Source of the DNA: Aradus depressus
Lineage: Eukaryota; Arthropoda; Insecta; Hemiptera; Aradidae
Assembly (NCBI GenBank): GCA_963662175.1
Contig: OY759224.1
Coordinates: 21,151,489-21,215,488 of the forward strand
DNA length: 64,000 nt
Direction of reading: 5' to 3'
Under the pieces are notes generated by a model. The model was not told the origin of the DNA and ran no database searches. It worked only from the letters and a program-made list of their open reading frames with translations. The position numbers and the translations under genes are program-made. Numbering within the stretch: the stretch's first letter is position 1; each line of letters opens with the position of its first letter. Shown one piece after another: positions 1 through 10,242 of the stretch.

Positions 1-548
1 ATTGAATGGCAAGATACCGCATCTAGAAATTTCAGGCGACTCCTACTCCAGCTTGCAGTACCTTTTTAAAACTTAAAACAAGTAATTTCCTCCATCATAC
101 TCGAAGTGTGTCAATCCATCATTAACTGCTTAAAGGGCTATGTGAAGGTAAGACAATAAATAATTAAATTTTTTGTGTCCCAAAGTATGGGTAAACTTTG
201 AAAATTCCCCAACTTCGTCCTGCGACCACTCCATTTTTGAAACTGAGATGGGAGAGAAGGGGGAATAAAAAAAAACCGTGTCCATTCTGAGCACGAACAG
301 AAGGCGTGCTCACTTTGATGTACCGAGATCTCTCGGATCGGGCTCAGCGCATTCGAATTCGAAGGCTTATCCAGTACACAACTGAGCATTTGAGTGGAGA
401 ACGTATGCTCAAGTGAGTACCCACCTTTACATTGGCAGTTATACGGGTTTTTGAGTTTAACACCGTCCATCCCTTCACTGCTCCATCCATTTATTTTGGC
501 CGATTCGGCTGAAACTCAGTAGATGTCATCCTTATTTAGATCAATATA

Positions 549-1354
549 CAGTAGAACCCCTCTTAACCGGCCTATCCCATAGAACAGTTTTCATCTCTCT
601 CTTTCTGCGTATAATAGCTGGTAAGTGACTCAAACATTGGTTGTTTGATGAGCCTTTCCTGGAAAGTAGCAACCATTCAGAGAATGAAGAAATCGAAAAT
701 CTAGCCATTTTACACGATCTGCAGTCGTTACCTGGTGGGAAGCAAATGCAGTTTGAGGACGTGGAAGAATGGACGACAAAAAGTGAAGAAGGACTCGAAA
801 ACAATTTTTTTACGGACGAGGAAATAATCGGTATCGCCAGTAAAAATGATTGCGAATGCGAAGACGATGGCAAAAATGCAGACGTGTAGGACTTGCAAAA
901 AATAGGTCACGAAGAAGGAAAAAAAGCTGCAGAAATTTTATTGCAATGTTGAGCAGCAACAAGATTCAACGTCATTGGACGTGATGAACGTACAAAAATG
1001 GAGACTTGGCTTCCAAAAAATCTTTGAAAGGTAAAAAACAGAAAGAAGTAGGTGATTCTTTCAAACAATGATATGTACATACGTACAATGTACATAAAGT
1101 TTTCAAAGTTTATGTAAGATCGTTATGTTTAATTTTTTCGTGTTCGTTAATGTCTGTAGATACATAATTTACAATAAAATGAGTTGCAATAACATCTTAT
1201 TAGCTTGTTTATTCATGATACCTCATGAAATATGTACATATGTAGGTTCTTTTTAAACGAAAATTGATGTTTCACGGAACCTCGGATTAACACGCCAAAC
1301 GGGTAACCTCCATGGTCTCGGTCCCGACCAGACCGGTTAAGAGGGGTTCTACTG
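549..1354. mobile_element. Tigger/pogo-type DNA transposon remnant with TIRs and TA duplication
   Basis: The ends are near-perfect inverted repeats: cagtagaacccctcttaacc at the left and its complement at the right (about 22-24 bp), each flanked by TA (547-548 and 1355-1356). TA target duplication and a CAGT start are typical of Tc1/mariner-superfamily Tigger/pogo elements. The 806-bp body is far shorter than an autonomous element and keeps only a decayed transposase tail (641-889). It lies in the first intron of the polybromo-like gene or just 3' of its first coding exon. Confidence 0.85.
641..1060 (+). pseudogene. Tigger-type transposase C-terminal remnant
   Basis: An open stretch (641-889) reads as an acidic transposase tail, with FEDVEEW near residue 40 and TDEEIIGIAS near residue 58. 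This matches the acidic tail of Tigger/jerky-like transposases, where a (L)TDEEII motif recurs. Past the stop the frame still resembles the Lys/Gln-rich end of such proteins but is broken by stops and shifts. No DDE catalytic core remains. It sits inside the TIR-bounded element 549-1354. A similar tail occurs at 19023-19262. Confidence 0.6.
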
Positions 1355-1521
1355 TATAAACATTTTTGTGATGATAAATTCTTTACACCGGCAGTTATCA
1401 GTATTTTTGAGTGAACGGTTTCATACCACTGGCGCATTATTTTAATTGAATCGTTATTTACTGTTTTGTTACAAGAAAATTCTTATTTGCCTAATTAAAA
1501 ACAAAGTTAATTTTGAAGTTT

Positions 1522-1556
1522 GTGCTGACGATGGCATAAAGCGAAACCGGCACACT
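1522..1556 (+). ncRNA. Degenerate hammerhead-like motif
   Basis: The stretch has CTGACGA, then a short G/C stem, GAAA, CCGG and the closing bases GTG/CAC. It is the same layout as the better copy at 44647. The U of the expected cleavage site is C here and stem II is damaged, so activity is unlikely. The downstream sequence (tggaattattcaatat) resembles the tail shared by the other copies (gtggaattagacaatat), which shows common descent. Confidence 0.45.
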
Positions 1557-1752
1557 TTATGTACATATATACTTCTCTGGAATTATTCAATATAAATATT
1601 TGAAGTTCTTTATTTTTTATGTTGTAAGCTTTCCACCGTATCGAAACATATCGCAGAATGTATTCGGACAAGAAAAAAATTGATGAAAGGTGATATTTTG
1701 AAGAAAAAAAAGTCTTATAAACAGATTTTTCATGAAACAAAAGTAAACTTAC

Positions 1753-1860
1753 TGGATCAAGCTTCTTCTTTTTCCTCGAAGGCTCAGAAGTTAGTTGAGA
1801 GTCTTCATCATCATCTATCCCACGACTAGCAACTGAAGATGCTCTTCTTCTCTTACTCAT
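1753..1860 (-). CDS. PBRM1: Polybromo-1-like protein, first coding exon
   Basis: Thirty-six codons run from ATG at 1860-1858 to a strong splice donor (CCA|GTAAGT) after 1753. The peptide begins MSKRRRASSVASRG, continues with an Asp/Glu stretch, and ends PSRKKKKLDP. Vertebrate PBRM1 has the same arrangement before its first bromodomain: a Ser-Lys-Arg-Arg-Arg-Ala start, an acidic/serine stretch, then PSRKRRRL and a DP. Polybromo is the multi-bromodomain subunit of the PBAF chromatin-remodelling complex and acts in the nucleus; the basic clusters would serve as nuclear localisation signals. No bromodomain exon is visible between 1 and 1750, so the rest of the gene lies beyond the left edge. The AAAATGAG context and lack of a better upstream ATG support this start. 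The assignment rests on a short low-complexity peptide. Confidence 0.65.
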
Positions 1861-3238
1861 TTTAGACAAACTATAAATCAGAACTGAGATGTTTTAATAT
1901 AATCGACAGAAACAATGCAAATATATGGAACCAATTTTCTCACCATACAATATTGTTATTAAACAAGTTAAATAAAATATTGGAGGGTTACAAATCACAT
2001 ATATACCTTTGGTAGACTTGGATTTAACTAAAATTTATTTTACAGAGATTACAAAAAAAATAATAAAAATGCCGGATAGAGCTCTGCGATTATTACAACA
2101 TTATTAACTATTAATTAAATAATTATAATCACCTTTTAAAATGCACTTTTCCTTAGATGTATTTATAAAAACATAAAACTGAAAAAATAACTTAGCACTA
2201 AGGTTAGGGTCAAGCAGAGACTAAACTTAAGTGAAATACAACCATCTTGTTTGTAGTCAGTCAATGTTACCAACGTAATGTTTCGTCTGACGAAACTTAT
2301 AAATTATTTTTCCATAGTTTTTAAAATTTCACTTAAAATTACCTGATTTAAAATCAATTATAATCTTTATTAAATGATAGAATTGGAGTTGAATGCCAAC
2401 GTACTCTAAAGAAGATTTACGGAAATAAAAAAAAACAAAATAGGGCGTCCCCTCTTCTTTTTTTTGTTTAAATGCTATTCAGAATACTAATTAGAGTTCA
2501 AATGTATGCAAATTACTAATTAGAATAAGAGCTATACACTCGTCTGTTTCTATTATTGGGCGTGCTCTATACATTAAATTAACTGAGTTTAATTTCATAA
2601 TGCTTCAACAAATCTGATTTCTTTAGGGACAGGAAAATTCTTTGATAATTTCGAAACTTGGGTACTATAGGATTCAAAGCAGCAGTCGAAAACCTTCCTA
2701 ACAAATGAAATAACAGGCTTGAACATTTATTCTTTTGATGTTAGTATCATCTATATGTTGATTTATACCTAGTACCTTCCATGATAACTTTTAGGCAAGG
2801 TCTACCTATATGGAACAAAAATACCATATTTCCTATTCGAAAATTTTTTGTCAAAAACTGATAAAATTCATTTTGAAACTGATGAAGATTCGAAACCATG
2901 AAATCGTCTAATTTTCATGGCTCTGGGAACTGGCGTACGCAGGAAATACATTAAATGTTTCAATTAAAACATTAATCACAAAGTATCTTTTTGATACCCC
3001 ATTTATTTAAATTACTTTGAAAAAGAAAGAAAATGAAAAATGTTTTTGAAGCAATTGATAAATGTAACATCAAACGTGTATTTCTGATGCTTCAATGTAC
3101 ATCGTCATGAGAGGGGATGTCTGTAGCTGAGGCGAGGTTCAGAAGCCGCAGGGACTTATATGCTCTGTGGTTAGTATCCCAGAACCCAGATGTGTCAACA
3201 GCAGTGGAAGCTCTACAGAAGTGATGTACATGTCTTGA
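1861..3238. other. AT-rich stretch without recognised genes
   Basis: The sequence upstream of the polybromo-like start codon should contain its promoter or 5' UTR exon, but no convincing core promoter or splice site stands out. Short poly-A and AT runs are present. No transposon or coding segment was recognised. Confidence 0.4.
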
Positions 3239-3425
3239 TGGACTAGAAGGAGGAGAAGGGAGTAGGAGGAGAAGGCAGTAGGAGGAGAAGGCAGTAGAAG
3301 GAGAAGGGAGTGGGAGGAGGAGAAGGCAGTAGGAGGAGAAGGCAGTAGGAGGAGGAAAAGGGAGTGGGAGGAGAGGAAAAGGGAGTGGGAGGAGGAGGCA
3401 GTAGCAGGAGGAGAAGGCAGTAGCA
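3239..3425. repeat. GA-rich minisatellite (aggaggagaaggcagt-like units)
   Basis: About ten imperfect units of 15-21 bp, purine-only except for the T in the gcagt/gggagt junctions, produce a strong strand asymmetry. Open frames on the opposite strand (Leu/Pro/Ser-rich) are artefacts of the repeat. Just to its right lies a piggyBac remnant. Confidence 0.85.
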
Positions 3426-3454
3426 TCTTCTTTGATCGCATGCATGCTACTTTT

Positions 3455-3780
3455 TCATGTGCTGATGATTTTACAGGTTTTTTTTACCTTAGATATTAGG
3501 ATATTCAATATTGATCTGGGCGTCTTTGCTGAATTTCCATACTTGAAACAATAGGATTGAACAACTGCCCTCCTAAAGTCGCAATAAGTTAGATTTGGTT
3601 GCTTCGATATTGTTTTTTGGTGCAACCACGCATTTTGACGCTGAGTCCAAGTCGAAAATAAACAGGAGGATACCACCATTTCCTTCCTTTTAATGGAACA
3701 CCTAAGAGAATCAACATTCTCATCAAATCGGTCTGCGCCGCCCATGCAGCGGTTATATTTGACTATAGCTTGGGGACAGT
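3455..3780 (-). pseudogene. piggyBac-type transposase fragment
   Basis: Reading on the minus strand, the frame passes through PQAIVKYNRCMGGADRFDEN and then a segment with QNAWLHQK and YCDFRRAVVQSYC. This order is characteristic of the conserved piggyBac (PGBD) region, in which a YNxxMGGVDxxDQ motif is followed by a Trp/Tyr-rich segment and a FRxxV motif. The N-terminal catalytic part is missing and the frame is lost upstream. It is a dead fragment, and no TTAA-flanked termini could be assigned. Confidence 0.7.
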
Positions 3781-4504
3781 GTCCACCTTAGTAATTGAAC
3801 TCAATCCATGACAATTTTAAGCTACCGTGACAATGCTTTTGTCGTTTCACCTTATGAAACATAATATGTACTTACCTTATCAAACATAATATGATATATT
3901 ATATCTTCGGGGTTTCTAATGGAATATGTTCCCCTCGGAGTTTTTAATTTCTGCAGTAGTAATTAGTGGACAACCTTCTACTCTGTTTTCTTTTATCGTA
4001 CCAGTACTATATATACTTAATGTATTATTATATAACTATTATTAGTAAAAATCAAAATAAAAAATGCATATTTTATAAAACTTCTTCTTTAAACAAATAA
4101 AACACATAATACTTGACTAGAACCCTAATGGACCCTACAGGTGACGCCAAACTTCAACTCACCTCTGAAACTTTGTTATTGACTAGAAATGAAAGATTAT
4201 TAGATTAATTGACACATATACTATCCTACTCATAAGATATGACAATATTGATTGATTACTTATCTTTTCGTTGACATGGTATAAAAAAAAATGAACGATA
4301 ACTCTTGTTGAAAACAAAATTACTTGTAATGAAACATTTGGATGGTTATAAATATTGCTGTGATGAAACCCGGTTTCCCGCTAAACTGAGGCGTTAATTA
4401 GATCCTAAACTAGCTAGTAATTACGCAAACAGTGGCTGATGAGCTATATATGTAAGGGTTTAAAACAAATAAAAAAGGTATGCACCTTGGAGGGTGCATT
4501 AGGA

Positions 4505-4605
4505 ACTGAAGGGTTAAACACTCCTCAACGGAAACCTTTCTGCAACGATCAATTTTCTTGGTCCCGTGACTGTCCGTTGCAAAGGGGTTTAAGTGTATAT
4601 ATTTT
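4505..4605. mobile_element. Possible short Tigger-like MITE
   Basis: Two imperfect inverted segments about 20 bp long face each other across about 60 bp: ttaaacactcctcaacgga at the left, and at the right a sequence whose complement reads ttaaacccctttgcaacgga. About 16 of 20 positions match. Target-site duplications are not clear. Confidence 0.35.
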
Positions 4606-4964
4606 TTATCTCTTCTTCTGGTAGACTTTCATAAAACATTGTTTCTCAAACTTCTTTGGGATGTTAATACGTTGATTTTTCCGGCACTTTTTCCAGAGGT
4701 GTTTTATTTTTTTTGACAATATATCGAGACACTTCCATGTCCTTCTTCTGGCCACTATGAGGCCTCTCACATTTTTCAAATTTGGCTTTCATTTATGTAC
4801 AAAAATGGCGTCCCAAAAAATGTTAAATTATTATCAAGAGTTAACTCGGGCAGGTCAAAAAATACAAGTTAAAACCAAGTGAAATGTTTTACCTATTCTT
4901 ATAAAAGTGCATAAAACATGAATATAACTTAAACGAAATTAATAAAAAAATTAGTAACTAAATT

Positions 4965-5193
4965 AATTAAAATATAAGTTGAGTGTATGTTTTGAAACAC
5001 GGCGGCACACACGACGAATGAGTTTAACACGATGGTCTCGTTTTTTACTGCATACTGCACATGTCCAAGTAGGATTCGCTTTTTTTTTTCGATAGGAGAA
5101 ATTATTTCTACAATATTCACGAGTAGCGGGTTCACGAGTCCCGCCCTCTGTCGGCGATAGACTGTAACAACGAGCAAACACGGGATAGTACAT
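4965..5193 (-). pseudogene. Possible piggyBac C-terminal Cys-rich remnant
   Basis: One frame reads CAVCSKKRDHR and an overlapping frame reads ETIVLNSFVVCAAVF; joined by a frameshift they would resemble the Cys-rich zinc-binding tail of piggyBac transposases. It lies about 1.2 kb from the piggyBac fragment on the same strand. The reading is tentative because the two halves are in different frames. Confidence 0.3.
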
Positions 5194-5194
5194 C

Positions 5195-8100
5195 CAAATA
5201 AAAAAAAATTTAGAGAGAGTTACCCCGGGATAATATTCAGATTCAAATTTGCAAAACCAAAGATATCTCGTGATAATACGTCCGGGAGTTAATCACCTCT
5301 CATGGTAGTCTTTTATTACATATGGTTGAAGCCCTTGTACCAATATTACGGTATTGAAATGTTTTTCAGAAAATATGCCGAAATTAGTACCACCAGCTCG
5401 ACTTACATCTTATAATCCTTCCACTATTATTTAGCAGAGAAATATTATAAAATATTTTTCATTCAATACTTCTGGTAAGCAATCAATAAACATGATGGAA
5501 GCAGATATTGCCATATTGAAGTGAATTTTCATATAATATTTGAAAATTCATGCCAAAAAGTAGATCTAGTCCCAACATCCCTTTCCCCATTATTTTAGCA
5601 CGGAATAATAAGAAAATAATTGACACCTATCGATTCAGCCGAATCAGCTAATTGAAACGGGGATACCGGAGAAGAGGAGTTATACAAAAAAATCAAAAAC
5701 ATACGTGTTGTGGTCATAACAGAACTTTCTTATACCAACGAAGCTTCTTACAAAGGCCACTTTCTCTCCCTCCCCCCTCCAAAATTTATTTCATACTGTG
5801 TGTTGTACAGTTTAAATTAGAGTGACTTTCAACATTTTTATCCTTTTTAATAAAAAACTGGTACTAATAAAACTATATATATATATATATAATTCAATTA
5901 CTATTTTGAAATAAAATACTTACTGATATTAATTTTTCATTTTTTGGGGCGCTATTACTTTTATTGTATTGGTCTTATCTCAAATTTTCATGATGGAAAT
6001 AATAAATGTGGTTATTTTGTTTTTCAAAAAAGGGTAATTTTGTAGAGCTGAATCCACAGTTTTTATGTGGAAACACTGGTTCGAAAAGTGTGATTCACAG
6101 AACGTAAGTAATATATACTGGTCGCTTGTGTGTTTCACCATCTTTCGCTCTTTGTTCTTCGAAGTGATAGTACAACTTGAAAAGGTATTCCTTCTTTTCA
6201 ATTATATTTTTACTTGATTTCTTCTTCTTATTATTATTATTATTTTGAGTCATTGAATAATATAATGTTCTATGTTGAATTCTGTAGATACATGCGGTAA
6301 TTTTAAGTTAAAAAAACCTTAAAATAAAATTATAAGAAACGAGGGGTAACCTTTCGTTGTCTGCCATAATAAAAATTATATGTATTTTATTTATAAACGT
6401 TCGTTTGTTTGTATAAAAGAAAAATATTTTTATATTGACAATGTTCGGAGAAATTTCTGGATCAGATATTATTGTTTAATCTAATTTTGTTTTCTTGTTT
6501 AATTAATGGTGCTAAGTGTGTCATTTTTTAACAGTTGGATACAAATTGAAACTCGAATTGAAAAGTTACGATTTTTGAGTTATAATAAATACATTGAACA
6601 AAATTAGCTTTTTGAAATATTGTCTATTCCACATGAAAACATTTCTTGTGGGATATACAATATTTCAAAAAATGAAGTTTTATTTATTTAAAATAGTAAT
6701 TTTTTTCTACATATCGTTACTGATTACATTCTTGTGACAATTTTCTGAATATTTATTCCTTAATTAAAAAGCCCTCTCTTTGCTAATTCCTATTTGTTTA
6801 TCTTTCTAAGAATTGTAAATATTATTTCAAAAATTTGATAAAATTAATATACATTTTATTTATTAATCTTTTGGCCAATATGCACGGAACATCAGGCCAA
6901 GAGGTAAAAAAAAAAAAAAATCTTAGAAATGTTCTATTATTTATTTATCTATTTCATTCTCATAATTATTATCATTCATAACATATGTGTTCTTATATAT
7001 AATATCAGTTGAACTATATAATTAATATACTATTTTCAAGTATAAAACAGTTCGACGTATCGGACGAAATAACAGATGTAAATATTATTTATTTATTTTA
7101 TTTTATTTTATAATTGTTATTATTCCTCACATTTGTGATGGTACTCCAAGATTTTAATATCTTAGAAAAAAAAAAAATGTGTCATCTACACTGCCGTAGG
7201 TATTTTTACTTGACAACATCTATAGGTGGTTCTTGTCGACTAACTCGTAATTTTAAACTATTTTGGCTCATAATCTGCAGAGAAAATAATTATTGGTTAG
7301 AAAGGCATTTATAATAATAAAAATGTCTTGTATTTCTTTTTACAGATGTACAATAATATTAACTAGGTGTGCAATGCGTTCTGCTGTTGGCAAAAACTGA
7401 GCTGAGTCAGTCTAAATTTATTGAATCATACTGTTAATGTGGTCGGTTAACATACAAGTAGTGCATTTGAAATGGGGCATATGAACTGGTTTGTGATCAT
7501 TGGATGGATACGTAGGGTTTTCAAGTTTGCGAATTTTTACGGAACTTTTTCTCGGTGTTTAACGTGAACATCTGTTCGACCAAACTACACAATTTCTAAA
7601 TCACCAATGATAGTTTTCTTAGGTTTGAAGTCAGTTGACATAGGCGTTATGGTGAACGGTTTGAGATGTGGCTGTGGTGCATGATTCCTTTGGATATCTG
7701 GCGAAGGAAGGATACGGCTCAAAAAAAGTGGTGTCCCATGGTAAATCGAAAAGGACTTCGTCCGAATTTTTACATTTGAAATCGGAAAATTCTATTTTGC
7801 GCGAGAATTTTGTCTGTCAATTGATTTCAATGGGGACTTCGTTTTTCGGTGATTATTCCTCCGTGGTATGTTCGATTTCAGATTTTTTTAATAGTAAACC
7901 ATTGTCACCATATCCACTACCATCTTGGCGAATTTCAATGTAATCGGCTATAGATATAGGTATTGATAATATACATGATAAATATTGAACGAAAAATGTC
8001 GAATCAATGTGAACACTTCGACGCATGCGTCAACCTCTGTTCAACAAGGGCATGCAATGTTGAAAGATGAAAACGCAAGTTGAAACGCATGTTGAATTGA

Positions 8101-8325
8101 AAGGGGAAGACGAAAGCGGACCAATGTAGACGTACCCTAAGGGGTTTAGGAAGAGTACGAGTACAACGAAATACAGAGTCGCCTAAGAAAGAGCTTCGTA
8201 AACTCAGCTCAATAATAATATTGACAGACAATACTCATGGTCGAATTAACCGTCTGAGTGGGTTGTCTACTATTTCTATTCGACAATTTTTACAAATACA
8301 AAAAAACAATCCTGTTTATATATTA
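5195..8325. other. AT-rich intergenic DNA with repeat debris
   Basis: This holds part of the dispersed module family (around 5630-5660, cgattcagccgaatcagct), a TA microsatellite (5874-5892), an ATT run (about 6229-6244), and a 50-bp hairpin at 6612-6667 whose arms read tattgtctattccaca-like sequence, akin to the flank of the hammerhead-like repeats. No credible exon was seen. Confidence 0.4.
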
Positions 8326-8625
8326 TTAATAATTAAATTCTGAAACTAGTTCAACTCTATAATTCCAGGCATCTTTACAATAGTAAATAAAACATTTGTG
8401 ACTTCCTCCATTTAGATATTCTATAAACGGATAAGAGCTTGATTCTATTTTGTTAAAATAGATAAGACGAAATTGTCTTAAGATGAGGCATACGGCAAAC
8501 ACATGTTCATGTTGCTTGTCATTGCACATGGAGCAAAGTTTGATTTCTTTAGTGTAGGAATACTTATTTAGGTAAACAAGTTTACCTCGTACCTTCAGCA
8601 CCCAACTTATAGAGCTCGCATTCAT
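8326..8625 (-). pseudogene. LINE ORF2 C-terminal fragment
   Basis: The frame contains CSMCNDKQHEHVFAVC, a C-x2-C-x(7)-H-x(4)-C pattern typical of the end of non-LTR retrotransposon ORF2 proteins, followed by the Arg/aromatic segment usually found after it. There is no reverse transcriptase domain here, so this is a 5'-truncated dead copy. The family cannot be assigned more closely than an RNase H/CCHC-tailed or CR1/Jockey-like LINE. Confidence 0.5.
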
Positions 8626-8667
8626 CTCTGAGAAAATAACTTTTTTATCCGTAAATAACTGTTTATA

Positions 8668-8952
8668 TGGTATGCGTGCTTGCCTTCTGAGCTCAAGGTT
8701 GTGGGTTCGAAACCCGGCCGAGGCACGCCGTCTCTTCGGATGGGAATGTTAAGCGATGGTCCCGAGCCTGTGCGATGTTAGGTACTCGTTAAAAACCCCT
8801 ACCCCAGATGAATAAAAATTAAGGGTAGGCTAAATGTAGGACTCCCATTGTAGAGTTGGGCTCATGTCCACCACAGAGTGACGAAAGAGCACTTTGGTAG
8901 TAGGCGATATGACCTCGTAGTTGAAGCCCGGGCATGAGTCATAATAACTAAC
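8668..8952 (+). mobile_element. tRNA-derived SINE copy, tail AATAACTAACTA
   Basis: The B box ggttcgaaacccggccgagg is present, followed by the SINE body (ccttcggatggga, cccgagcctgtgcgatg, aggcgatatgacctcgtag, cccgggcatgagtcat). The A-box half is weakened and the usual internal hairpin before the acgccgtc segment is deleted. The tail is aataactaacta rather than aacctaacct. Confidence 0.85.
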
Positions 8953-9997
8953 TATAAAGTATGTACTATTAATTGATTTTAATTTTTATTCATTAATAAA
9001 TTCATACTTTACTTTATTTACATCATTCCCTTTTATTCCGTTAGAAAGCCACTGTGTGTTTATTATTTATGATTTTTGGTTGTTTTTTATTTCTGTTTTT
9101 TTACGCACAAAATGGCACCAGAAACTCTCCGATTGGATGAACTGTTTGGTCGTTATAGTGGTTTTAAGCATGCTAAACCAATCGAAATGAGAGGTTCGCA
9201 GCGCGGCGGGATGACGACAGAACGATAAGTTGTTCCAGCAAAATTTTATGATGCTCACTTTCTGAACATGAGGGGCTGAGTTGTAAGACGTGACGTCAAT
9301 ATTAACTTATTGGATAGATTACGAGTGTTTTGTCTGTTTTCTTGTCTTGCCCGTTTTTATCTTTAAGAATCGTTGGTTGAATCGACATTGTCAACAATAA
9401 TATTTATTTCCGTTAAACCATAACATTGTAATACGATACATCAAGAATGTATACATTAAGATAGTATAGATTAGATATTTAAACAGATATTAACTCTTAG
9501 AGTCTGACACACACATGGATTATTAAAAATCACTGGTGTTTAGGCAAAAAGGCTTAAGTCAGAATAAGTCTTGTGACAAGTGCATTTGAATATTTTTACC
9601 ATATGTGACTGATTCTTGTATTGTGATTTCAAGTAACATAAATATGTTTTTTTTACCTGATTTGCTGAAATTCCCCTCCTAAAATTCAGATTTCCTGACG
9701 AGTCCTTTTGCCCCAACACCCGAGAAATACAGTAGATAATTTTTTTTAACTTAATTAAAATTAAGATAATCATATTTTATAATTTTTCTTATTTTTCCTA
9801 ATATCCATTAATGTTTCAAATATAAACAGCATAGACAAAGGCAGGATATTAGGTCATAATTTTGTAGAAAATAAGATATGGTGTTTGTGGAATGTTTATT
9901 TTCCCGCGAAGCAGATATTTGTTCAATAGCATAAGTTCAGCCGATTATTATTATTTCTGAGTATCCTAATCTGAGTAACTCTTTGTTTCGTTACAGA
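8953..9997. other. Intergenic/upstream region of the IFI27-like gene
   Basis: AT-rich sequence. It ends in a good 3' splice site, ctttgtttcgttacag, just before 9997, so the IFI27-like gene probably has an upstream non-coding exon somewhere in this stretch. That exon was not identified. Confidence 0.4.
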
Positions 9998-10000
9998 AAT

Positions 10001-10225
10001 ATGGGTTTCCTAGCCTATTTAGCTGTGACCGGTATCGGAGGTGCCACTCTTCTCATCGCTCCTCCCCTCGCTCCATTTGTGGCCTCCATGTTGGGATTTG
10101 GCACCACGGGGGTCGGTCTCGGGACGATGGCAGCTGGGGCGCAAGCCTATATAGGGGCTACTATCGCCAGTGGGAGCACGTTCGCTGCGCTCCAGAGCAT
10201 TGCTATGCTCTCCCCTACTCCTTGA
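10001..10225 (+). CDS. IFI27/ISG12 (IFI6-16 family) small membrane protein
   Basis: A 74-residue protein starts at ATG 10001, directly after a splice acceptor (ttacag|AAATATGG). It is almost wholly hydrophobic and small-residue rich: MGFLAYLAVTGIGGATLL, then LGFGTTGVGLGTMAAGAQAY and IASGSTFAALQSIAML. The order GF-(T/G)xxG(V/I)xxGxxAA...(A)SGSxFAxLQS is the signature of the interferon-inducible IFI6/IFI27 (ISG12) family, small proteins of mitochondrial, ER or nuclear membranes linked to apoptosis and antiviral responses in vertebrates. Its length fits the core domain without extra N-terminal sequence. Codon use is GC-richer than its surroundings, which supports real coding. In an invertebrate the interferon label is only historical. 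The 3' UTR runs straight into a large tandem array. Confidence 0.8.
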   Translation: MGFLAYLAVTGIGGATLLIAPPLAPFVASMLGFGTTGVGLGTMAAGAQAYIGATIASGSTFAALQSIAMLSPTP

Positions 10226-10242
10226 AAAAAATTCGGTCTTGT

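Noticed and set aside
3092..3445. Pro/Ser/Leu-rich minus-strand frames over the GA minisatellite
   Set aside because: They arise from reading the purine repeat in two frames at once; no start context, splice sites or family match.
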